Of a stretch of DNA of 64,000 nt, positions 55,805-64,000 are shown piece after piece. The number at the start of each line of letters is the position of its first letter. The first letter of the stretch is position 1. Origin of the DNA: Closterium sp. NIES-65 (taxonomy: Eukaryota > Streptophyta > Zygnematophyceae > Desmidiales > Closteriaceae); NCBI GenBank assembly GCA_948144175.1, contig CANXME010002157.1, forward strand, positions 86,001 through 150,000. The letters run 5' to 3'. The notes beneath the pieces were generated by a model. It worked only from the letters and a program-made list of their open reading frames with translations. It had not been told where the DNA came from and searched no databases. The position numbers and the translations under genes were made by a program.

Positions 55805-58725
55805 TCATCTGTTCCAGTTGAACTGTAGATTCCCAAGGTTGCTGAATCCTCCTCCCCCACCTCCGCCCCCTCCACCCCCCATCATCCCCTCATGCCCCAT
55901 TCCTACTTGCTCTTGCATCTGCAGCCCTGCTTGGAGTGCTCCTGCTGCCACAGCAGCTGAACCACCCGCTCCTGCTGCTCCCATACCTAAACCCCCCGCG
56001 CCTCCACCAACCAAACCTGCTGCGGCGAGCCGATCCAGCGACCCCAAGCCTCCCACCAAACCTACATTCCCTCCAACCATACCTGCTGCTGTGGCTCCCA
56101 AACCACCTCTAAACCCACCAGCGCCAACATCACCCATACCACCACCCCCACCGACGAGAGCAGAATTAGGCATGGACATACCTGAATCCATCAAACCAGC
56201 AACACCACCAACACCAGCGCCACCATCCATCACATTCTCAAACCTCCCCAGGTCTGCAATGTTGGCTCCTAGGCTCGCCAGTCGCTCAGCCAAAGCCGCC
56301 CCTCTCATCCCTCCCAAACCTCCTCCCACGCCTCCGCCCGTAGGTCTGGCCAAGCCTGCAGCAGAAGCCAGTCCAGCAAAGTTACCAGCAGCCCGAACCA
56401 TACCCCCTGCTGCTCCTCCCATCCCGTCAGGCAGCATATCCCCCCCGCCCATCATCCCTGCCCCTCCCACACCCCCCACACCAACAGCACCGCCAGCACC
56501 AACACCAGCACCGCTTCCCACCATTCCCAACCCTGCCAGATTTGTAACCCCCATGCTTCTGAGCCGAGCAGCCATTGCAGCCACTCTGCTGCCTGCAGGA
56601 CCCATCGCAGATACACCTCCCCCTGGCCCACCCCCCCCTGCTCCACCCACCCCTCCCAAACCTCCCAGGCCTGCCCCCACACCCCCATGCGAGCTCATGC
56701 CTCCTCCCATCCCCCCTTCCGCCGCTCCTTCTCTCAGCATCCCTGCAGCCGCCGCCGCTGCTGCCATGCTAGCAGCAGTGCCAGCACCGGCAAGACCAGC
56801 CCCCCCAGCAGCAGCACCACCAGTGGCAGCAGAAGCAGAGGCGGCAGCAGCGGCCTGGGCAGCAGCGCGGTTGAGCATGACCTGCTGCATCAGCTGCTGC
56901 ACTGCACTCTGTGCCTCTGCCCCTCGTAGCCCCTCCAGCTTCCCTGCCTGCTGCAGCAAACTCACTGCCACGTTCCCTGCAGCTGTTGCTGCTGCCGCTT
57001 GCGATGCTGCTGCTCCTCCTCCCATCCCCGCCCCCACTCCACCTCCCCCTCCTGCTGCCGCTGCAGCTGCTGACCTGCTTGCTGCTGCTGCCGCTGCTAC
57101 TGCTGCTGCGTTCCCCATCCCTCCGAAATTAACACTGCCACCACCACCAGTACCAGCAGCACCTCCCCCTCCTCCCCCCCCACCGCACACACTGCCGCTG
57201 TTGCCACTAACCCCCTGCGCAGCAGCTGCTGCTGCTGCTGCTGCCGCTGCTCTTTCCATCGGGTTTCCCTGCGACACTGACTGCTGGTGCTGCTGCTGCT
57301 GCAGCTGTTGCAGCTGCTGCTGCTGCTGGTGTTGCAGCTGTTGCTGTTGCTGCTGCTGCTGCTGTTGTTGCAGCTGTTGCTGTTGCTGCTGCTGCTGCTG
57401 TTGTTGCTGCTGCAGTTGTTGCTGCGACTGCTGCTGGCGAAGATTAGCAAGGGCTTTAATCTGAGCCTGTCGAGCCATCAGCGTGGCAACTCTATTCGCC
57501 ATGCCTCCACCCCCACCCACGCACCCAGCACTTGCACTCTGCTGCAGCATGCTCTGAAGCCCACTCAAAGTCATCCCCCCTCCTCCTCCTGCTCCTCCTG
57601 CCGCTCCCCCTCCCCCACCCATACCAGCGCCTCCGCCACCGCCACCGCCCCCGCCACTCATTGCTGATGCTGCCCCGCCTGCCCCATAGCTACCTGCTCT
57701 CGCCATTCCCCCGCCATTCGTCCTCCCCCCTGCGCCCATCTCCCCCCCACCAGGGCCACCGTCCCCACCTCCACCCCCCACTGCTGCTGCTGCCGACGCA
57801 GCAACGGCCTGCTGCCAGGAAGCTTCCTGGTGAGACACAGGAGGAGACATGAGAGCGGCAAACTCGCTCACAGCCCCCTGCCCTGCTGCTGGTGCTGCTG
57901 TGCCTTCCATCCCCCCCCCACCACCACCAGCATCAGCTCCCAATGCTTCAAGCTCCTGATTCCTTCCCATGCCAAACCCCCCTGCAGCAGCAGCAGCAGC
58001 AGCCGCAGCAGCTGAGCCCATAACCCTGCCCCCAGGCCCGCCCATACTCCCGCCCATGCTTCCCCCTACACTGCCAGCGCGGGTAAAACCGCCCATCCCC
58101 CTCCCTCCTCCCCCTGCGCCCCCTGCGCCCCCCATTCCACCCATGCCCGCGCCCATCCCTCCCGCCATGCCCGCCATGGCCCCTCCCACGGATCCAGACA
58201 AGGAATTGACAGAGGACGAGTGTCTCAGCCTTGGCGGACCCAGAGGCGCGCCCGCTGTGCTGCCAGCTGCTGCTGCTGCTCCCCCTCCTCCCCCCTCCTC
58301 CCCCTCCTCCCCCTCCCCCACCTGCTCCGCCTGCTCCCCCTCCCTCCCCCACTCCTCCCACTCCCCCCACTCCTGCCCCTGCTGCTCCTCCCGCCCCGCC
58401 CCCAGCAGCACCATCAGCGGGCATACCCCCAGGCTCCCTCTCCCCTGTACTGTCCGCTCTAGACATTCCCCTCCCGCCCATACCGCCAGGCCCTGCCCCT
58501 CCCCCCGTCCCTCCCCCTCCTGCCCCCAGGGACCCCATGAGGGCGGAGATCTGGGCGGCACTGCTCATTCTCAGGGCGGCAGCTGCTGCTGCCACTGTTG
58601 CCGCCCCTGACCCCTGCCCTGCTCCCATGCTCTGCGCTCCAAAGCCCTGTGCCCCTCCTCCTCCTCCCCCTCCTCCTCCTGCTGCTGCTCCTGTGCCTGG
58701 GGATAAGGAACTCTGCACCTCCTGC

Positions 58726-58806
<81 letters not shown>

Positions 58807-61800
58807 AGTAGCTGCTGCTGCAGGTGTTGCAGGGGCGACCTCGGAGGAAGGTTTCTTTGCTGAGGGGGAGGTAGAGGCGGCAAACCCTGCCCCTGCCCCT
58901 GCCCCCCATGCTGCATCCCCTGGTGCTGCTGACCCCCTCCCATTCCGCCCATCCCCCCTGCTCTTCCCCCCGCCACTCCTGTTCCCCCCCCGCCCTCAGC
59001 CATGAGCTGTGAGGTGGGAGTGACGGCCCGTACCTCCTCCCTCCCCCCCATGCCCTGCTGCTGGGGGCTCCCTCCCTCCTCCTGCTGCTGCCCCATCGAA
59101 TGCTGCTGCCCCTGCTGGCCCATAGAATGCTGTTGCTGATGCTGCCCTTGCTGCCCCTGCTGCTGTCCCACCACCTGTTCAGTAACCAGACCGAGCTCCC
59201 CTCCCCCCTGCTGCCCCTGTTGCTGCTGCTGTGCCTGCATGCGCATCTGCTGCTGATGCTGCTGCTGCAGAGGCGGCAGGCTAGGCTGCTGTAAGCCGTG
59301 CTGCTGAATCGAGTGGTCAGAGGCGCATGGGGAGGGGGGCGTGGGCTTGAGGCGCGGAAAGGAGTTGAGGCTCTCTGCAGGGTTGTGGGCAAGGGGGCAA
59401 AGGGGGACGAGCAGCGGAGGAGGGGAGCAGGGGGGTTGGGGAGAGCAAGGGGTGCAGCAGGCATTGGTAGGGTAGCCGGGAGAGGATTATTAGCAAGTGA
59501 GGGGTGCAAAACAGCATCAGCATTTGGTAGGAAAACATTGGGGCGGCCGGGGAATGGGGAGGGGACATGGGGAGGGAGGGCGAGGGTGGAGAGGGAAGTC
59601 AAGAATTGGGGAGACTGGAGGCGAGGAGGGAGGGCAGGGCAAGAACGAACAAGAAACTGGCAAAGGTTTTACTGGACAAAGGAGCAATGTAACCAATCGT
59701 ACAGGTGGCGACTCACCAACCGTACAGGTGGCAACAACTCACCGATGGGTCCAATGTTGTGCTCTCGGCTGTAGTTGACCAAGTCCTTCATGCTGTTCAC
59801 CACCTCTGATATCTGCCACAGGGGGGATGGTGGGATGGTGTCAAAAGAAAAGGCGGAAAGCACAAAGCCGATTTGCATGGAGTCATAGCTTAATTTATGC
59901 AGCACAGCACCTACTCAGGTATTTTCAATTGGCTCGAAAATAGAGTCATGGTGCTCAATGCTCACCACCTTTGATGTCTGCTCACAATGTGACAGCCATG
60001 AAAGTGAGTGAGGGTGATAGTGAGTGATGGAGGAATAGGTTTTTTGATACATGGGGTTCAGGGTCCAGAATTTGGGGTTCAGGGTTGTTGACTTCGCAAG
60101 TTGGGGTGTCCAGCTCAATACCCAAAAAAGAAGAAAGGACTTACAGCGGCACACCCACTGGCATGCAGGCAGCACAAGAATGTCGGCAACTGATAGCACC
60201 TGTAGCACCTGGAAGCACCCTACAGTATTGCATAGCACCTTGCAGAACCGCATAGCACACCTGCAGGCGGAGGACGTAGCGCTTGGTGAAGCTCAGATCG
60301 TTGACTCTTGGCGACTTGTAGCTGCTGAAGCACCTGAGAGCACCCTACAACATCTCATAGCATCCTACAGCGCCTCATAGCACCCCATAGAACTGCAGAG
60401 CACCTCACAGCACTGCATAGCACCTCGGAACCCCGCATGACACACCTGCAGGCAGCGCACGTAGCACTTGGTGAAGCCCAGGTCGTTGACTGTTGGGGCG
60501 TCCAGCTTGTGTGTCAACTCGCGACACATGGTGGCGAAGCTAAGGGGGGGGGGGGGAGCAATGGGGGGGGAGGAGGGCAATGCAGAGGAGGAATGGATGG
60601 GTCTGTGAGTCATGGTCACGAATGAGGGAGGTAATGAAGGAAGGGAGAGAGGTGTGGGGGGGGGGGGGGGGGGGGGGGGTTACGGGAGGGAAGGGCTTGC
60701 GGGTCAGCTCAGGACACATGGTCACGAAATTGTGTACGTGGGTGGAGGGAGGGAGGGGTTGTTTAAGAGGAGACAGGTATAGGCCAAAAGAGAGCAAGTC
60801 CCTTGCGAATCTTAAAGCGAGAGAGGGTGTAGAAGGACAGAAACCAACATGTTCCTGAAAGTGGAAACTTTGCAAAAGAGGTCGGAGGGACGAGGGAGGG
60901 GGATCGGGGGAGAGGGGGGTGGGAAGTGAGTGAGGTGGACACCAGGGAGGAGGTTCAGGGGGTGGGTTGAGCAGCGCTGGAAGGGATGCTTACGTGGCGC
61001 AGTGTGAGTGGAGCTGGTTGGGCGTGAGGGACCCCGGCAGGTGGTTCTGAAACTTGAAGGCGAGATCTGCCAGGCGACTCACCTGTCACTCACAATGGGA
61101 ACAACGGAGAGGTGGATAGGCACGGGGGGAGGAGAGAGGCGGGGAGAGTGGGAGGGAATGAGGGAGGGACGACAGGATGGGGGGAAGGAGGGAAGGAGCG
61201 AAGGGATGGCGGGAGGGGGGCTGCGAGAACGATCGAGCAGAACCTATTCAATGCACTGGGGAAAAAGCACAGCGGAGTTTCTGGGTGCGTGATGGGGTGG
61301 GTGGCGGGGTGGTGGGATGGGGTGGTGGGTGGGTGGCAGGGTGGTGGGATGGGGTGGTGGGATGGGGTGGTGGGTGGGTGGCGGGGTGGTGGGATGGGGT
61401 GGTGGGATGGGGTGGTGGGTGGGTGGCGGGGTGGTGGGATGGGGTGGTGGGATGGGGTGGTGGGTGGGTGGCGGGGTGGTGGGATGGGGTGGTGGGTGGG
61501 TGGCGGGGTGGTGGGATGGGGTGGTGGGATGGGGTGGTGGGTGGGTGGTGGGTGGGTGGCGGGGTGGTGGGATGGGGTGGTGGGTGGGTGGCGGGTGGGT
61601 GGTGGGGTGGTGGGATGGGGTGGTGGGATGGGGTGGTGGGTGGGTGGGTGGTGGGGTGGGGTGGTGGGATGGGGTGGTGGGATGGGGTGGTGGGATGGGG
61701 TGGTGGGTGGGTGGTGGGTGGGTGGCGGGGTGGTGGGATGGGGTGGTGGGTGGGTGGTGGGTGGGTGGCGGGGTGGTGAGATGGGGTGGTGGGATGGGGT

Positions 61801-62518
61801 GGTGGGTGGGTGGCGGGGTGGTGGGATGGGGTGGTGGGTGGGTGGTGGGTGGGTGGCGGGGTGGTGGGATGGGGTGGTGGGTGGGTGGTGGGTGGGTGGC
61901 GGGGTGGTGGGATGGGGTGGTGGGTGGGTGGTGGGTGGGTGGCGGGGTGGTGGGATGGGGTGGTGGGTGGGTGGTGGGTGGGTGGCGGGGTGGTGGGATG
62001 GGGTGGTGGGTGGGTGGTGGGTGGGTGGTGGGTGGGTGGTGGGTGGGTGGTGGGGTGGGGTGGGCCTCACCTGCTGCAGCACGAGGCGGCGCGGCACGAG
62101 CTCCTCGTGGTTCTGTGTGCAGAACTCCCACAGGGTGATCTGTAGACAGAGGGGCATGGGTGGGACGAGATTGGTGGGACGAGATTGGTGGGACGAGATT
62201 GGTGGGACGAGATTGGTGGGACGAGATTGGTGGGACGAGATTGGTGGGACGAGATTGGTGGGACGAGATTGGTGGGACGAGATTGGTGGGACGAGATTGG
62301 TGGGACGAGATTGGTGGGACGAGATTGGTGGGACGAGAACGGCGGGAGAAGAAAGGTGGGCCATGGGCGGAATGAGACAGATGTGAACAGCCTCCCATTG
62401 ACCGATTCGGTGTCTGAGAGGAAGATGGGCATGACATGATACGCAATCCCACACACACACACACGCACAGAGACTCGCGAGCGCTAGCACCCCCCAACAA
62501 CAGACAGACAGACACACA

Positions 62519-62589
<71 letters not shown>

Positions 62590-63989
62590 CCTCGGCACCT
62601 TAGAACGGAGTTGAAGATGATCTTGAGCTTGCCCTTGCGCACCACCCTTGGCTGCTCGCCATCTTTCCCTCCCCACCTGTCCCCCTTCTCCCCACCTGTC
62701 CCCCTTCTCCCCACCTGTCCCCCTTCTCCCCACCTGTCCCCCTTCTCCCCACCTGTCCCCCTTCTCCCCACCTGTCCCCCTTCTCCCCACCTGTCCCCCT
62801 TCTCCCCACCTGTCCCCCTTCTCCCCTCTCCCCCCCCCACACACACTGCTACCGCACCTTGAGGTCGGAGTTGAACACAATCTTGAGCTTGCCCTTGCGC
62901 ACCACCCTCAGCTGCTCAAACAGGCTCTCCTGGATGGCGTGGTCGTACTCCAATACCACGGCGCCACCTGGCAGCATGTACTCCGCGGGCAGGTCCGCAT
63001 ACAGCACCTCCTCCAGCACCCCGCTGTCGTACTTTATCTTGAACAGACGCGGGAGCACCTCCATGGTCATCTCTGTGCATTACAACGAGTTGGCACATAA
63101 GGGGGATGGATTGGTATGAGTGATTGAGGTGGTCCGCATACAGCACCTTCTCCAGCACCCCGCTGTCATACTTAATTTTGAAGAGACGGGGGAGCACGTC
63201 CATGGTCATCTCTGTGCATTGTAACGAGTCCGCAACATAATAAGGGGGATGTGTGGGTGAGTGTGAGGTCCGCATACAGCACCTCCTCCAGTACCCGCTG
63301 TCGTACTTGATCCTGAAACTGCCATAGGGCCAAATGTCCTGCAGAGGGAGGGAAGAAGACTCCTGCCGGCAGGCCATCTAACTCTCCTACTGACCTGCCT
63401 GCGCTGCCCAACACACCCCTATTGATAGCGCACGCGCAGCACACCCCCCCGTACACACGTGACACCAAAGGGGTCCACTGAAGCCTCTACCAAAACTGTC
63501 CCCACGGAGGTCGCAGGGCCAGATGTCCTGAGGGAAAACACCGGCAGGCTGGCGGCTTGACTGGCTTGACTGGCAACTACTAACACGACCACCTGCCTGG
63601 CTGCCATAGACAATATGTACACCCTTCACTGCCCACACCACACTCACCAAATCCGCGGCCAGGACTGGCCCCACAGAGGTCGCAGGGCAAGATGTCCTGA
63701 GGGAAAACACCGGCAGGCTGGCGGCTTGACTGGCTTGACTGGCTTGACTGGCTTGACTAGCACCACCACCTGCCTGGTTGTAAGTAACACATCCCTCACT
63801 GCCCACCCATCACTCACCAAAGCCCCTGCCAGGGCTGGCCCCGCAGAGGTCGCAGGGCCAGATGTCCTGAGGGAAGACGCCGGCTGGCTGGCGGCCGCTC
63901 CTGCCGTAGGAGGCAACACACCAGCGCTTGCGGGCATTGGGGGCGAAGTACTGGGCGACAAACTGACGCCAGAACTCCACGTTGTTATC
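55805..63989 (-). CDS. SEU-like: SEUSS/LDB-type transcriptional co-regulator (5' end outside window)
   Basis: Adaptor of the plant SEUSS family (LIM-domain-binding fold), a nuclear partner of LEUNIG-type co-repressors. Exons in coding order: 63989-63818 (NNVEFWRQFVAQYF ... GVFPQDIWPCD), 63072-62858 (EVLPRLFKIKYDSG ... EQLRVVRKGKLKIVF), 62139-62071 (ITLWEFCTQNHEELVPRR), 61082-60994, 60539-60446 (VNDLGFTKCYVRCLQ), 59812-59743 (ISEVVNSMKDLVNYSRE) and 59374-55805 (ESLNSFPRLK, then a Gln-, Gly- and Ala-rich tail ending GNLQFNWNR, TGA). All junctions are GT-AG and phases agree, including split codons. The conserved block matches SEUSS end to end. The last exon needs a frame change near 58265-58320 in a G-rich run: either a tiny intron or an indel. 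Earlier Gln-rich exons must lie beyond 64000. Confidence 0.93.
57288..57440 (-). repeat. Poly-Gln tract 2 in the SEUSS tail
   Basis: CAG/CAA repeats encoding about 45 Gln with a few Leu and His, within the last exon. Confidence 0.9.
58265..58320 (-). other. Frame change in a G-rich run of the SEUSS tail
   Basis: Upstream (SRADSTGEREPGGMPADG) and downstream (PPRLRHSSSVNSLSGSVGG) coding lie in different frames. GCGGAGCAG/GTGGGG ... GGGAG/CAGCAG would splice in phase but lacks a pyrimidine tract, so an indel in the G run is equally likely. Confidence 0.5.
58722..58806 (-). repeat. Poly-Gln tract 1 in the SEUSS tail
   Basis: Nearly pure CAG repeat with a few CAA, about 28 Gln. Confidence 0.92.
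60264..60325 (-). pseudogene. Duplicated SEUSS exon fragment, with donor
   Basis: Encodes PRVNDLSFTKRYVLRLQ before GTGTGC, a second copy of the 3' half of exon 60539-60446 including its splice donor. No acceptor or 5' half is present. Confidence 0.75.
60653..60682 (+). repeat. Poly-G run in a SEUSS intron
   Basis: Run of roughly 25 G; the true length may vary or be mis-assembled. Confidence 0.8.
60686..60740 (-). pseudogene. Duplicated SEUSS exon fragment, 5' half
   Basis: Encodes NFVTMCPELTRK, parallel to FATMCRELTHK at the start of exon 60539-60446. It lies upstream in the preceding intron. Confidence 0.7.
61285..62062 (+). repeat. G-rich intronic minisatellite
   Basis: Mix of GGTGGTGGGATGGGGT and GGTGGGTGGGTGGCGGGG units filling most of the intron between exons 62139-62071 and 61082-60994. 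Very high G-quadruplex potential on plus. All long frames (Gly/Trp on plus, Pro/His/Thr on minus) are artefacts. Confidence 0.95.
62160..62338 (+). repeat. 14-bp intronic minisatellite
   Basis: About 12-13 perfect copies of TGGGACGAGATTGG. Confidence 0.95.
62511..62588. repeat. (CA)n microsatellite
   Basis: About 35 CA units with one interruption in the SEUSS intron; a shorter CA tract lies at 62449-62466. Confidence 0.95.
62594..62655 (-). pseudogene. Duplicated end of SEUSS exon 62858-63072
   Basis: Encodes EQPRVVRKGKLKIIFNSVL, a second copy of the EQLRVVRKGKLKIVFNSDL end, followed by GTGCCG where the real exon has the donor GTGCGG. It lies in the next intron. Confidence 0.8.
62674..62825. 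repeat. 19-bp intronic minisatellite, 8 copies
   Basis: CACCTGTCCCCCTTCTCCC at a constant 19-bp period. Confidence 0.95.
63131..63313 (-). pseudogene. Two duplicated fragments of the SEUSS KIKYDSG exon
   Basis: 63131-63222 encodes VLPRLFKIKYDSGVLEKVLY and keeps the acceptor-side sequence. 63269-63313 encodes IKYDSG with a broken frame. Both are in the intron upstream of exon 63072-62858 and lie 5' of it in transcription order. Confidence 0.8.
63318..63733 (-). pseudogene. Three duplicated fragments of the SEUSS QDIWPC exon
   Basis: About 63644-63733 (RQPAGVFPQDILPCDLCGAS ending in GTGAGTG), 63483-63560 (VFPQDIWPCDLRGDSFGRGF, donor lost) and 63318-63352 (QDIWPYGS). All lack the 5' half of the real exon at 63818-63989. 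Confidence 0.8.
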
Positions 63990-64000
63990 CTGGAGGGAAA

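Noticed and set aside
56911..57132. Hydrophobic poly-Leu frame as a membrane protein
   Set aside because: Antisense of poly-Gln/Ala coding in the SEUSS tail.
61112..62587. Gly/Trp (plus) and Pro/His/Thr (minus) frames over 400 codons
   Set aside because: They span an intronic minisatellite and cross the real SEUSS exon 62071-62139 in the wrong frame or strand.

Overview
This is nuclear DNA from a eukaryote of the green lineage, most likely a streptophyte alga or early land plant. The evidence is a SEUSS/LDB-type transcriptional co-regulator with plant-style exons, GT-AG introns, Ty1/copia retrotransposons primed by an initiator-Met-tRNA-like site (TGGTATCAGAGC and variants), a hAT transposon and a nuclear tRNA-Leu. 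The heavy simple-repeat load resembles zygnematophyte genomes such as Closterium. That genus-level guess is inference only.

Layout. 1-2.4 kb: a (GA)n satellite with higher-order structure. 2.4-4.5 kb: no recognisable gene, then a 17-bp minisatellite. 5.6-17.2 kb: a divergent pair of paralogous membrane/coiled-coil genes. The minus copy (B, 11.9 to 5.7 kb) ends in leucine-rich repeats, carries stop codons and holds a hAT transposon in an intron. The plus copy (A, 14.3-17.2 kb) looks intact. 17.9-18.8 kb: copy 1 of a secreted Gly/Met-repeat protein. 19.2-22.8 kb: a young LTR element with no recognisable gag-pol. 23.7-29.25 kb: a decayed copia element with a nested solo LTR. 29.3-33.3 kb: a broken LRR fragment holding terminal-inverted-repeat elements, one of them with a copia derivative inside, followed by a tRNA-Leu(AAG). 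33.5-36.7 kb: a decayed plus-strand Gly-rich copy and tandem repeats. 36.7-43.0 kb: a young, nearly complete copia element with a solo LTR in its protease region. 43.1-44.8 kb: Gly/Met-repeat copy 2. 45-50.3 kb: remains of another membrane-gene copy split by a deleted copia. 51.3-55.1 kb: Gly/Met-repeat copy 3, split by a solo LTR and a small copia derivative. 55.8-64.0 kb: the minus-strand SEUSS-like gene, running off the right edge, with introns full of minisatellites and duplicated exon fragments.

Two local gene families (the membrane/coiled-coil proteins and the secreted Gly/Met-repeat proteins) have been duplicated repeatedly in this 64 kb and then used as targets by transposons. Insertion sites were read from target-site duplications: AACTC, TCACG, GAGGG, AGGAG, GCAAC, GTGAC, GGCTG and CTGGC for LTR elements, TCATACCC for the hAT, TAA and TA for the small DNA elements. 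In the decayed elements nearly every in-frame stop is a TAG or TAA where glutamine is expected or plausible, which points to C-to-T decay at CAG/CAA. Expressed single-copy biology is probably limited to SEUSS, gene A, the tRNA and Gly/Met-repeat copies 1 and 2.
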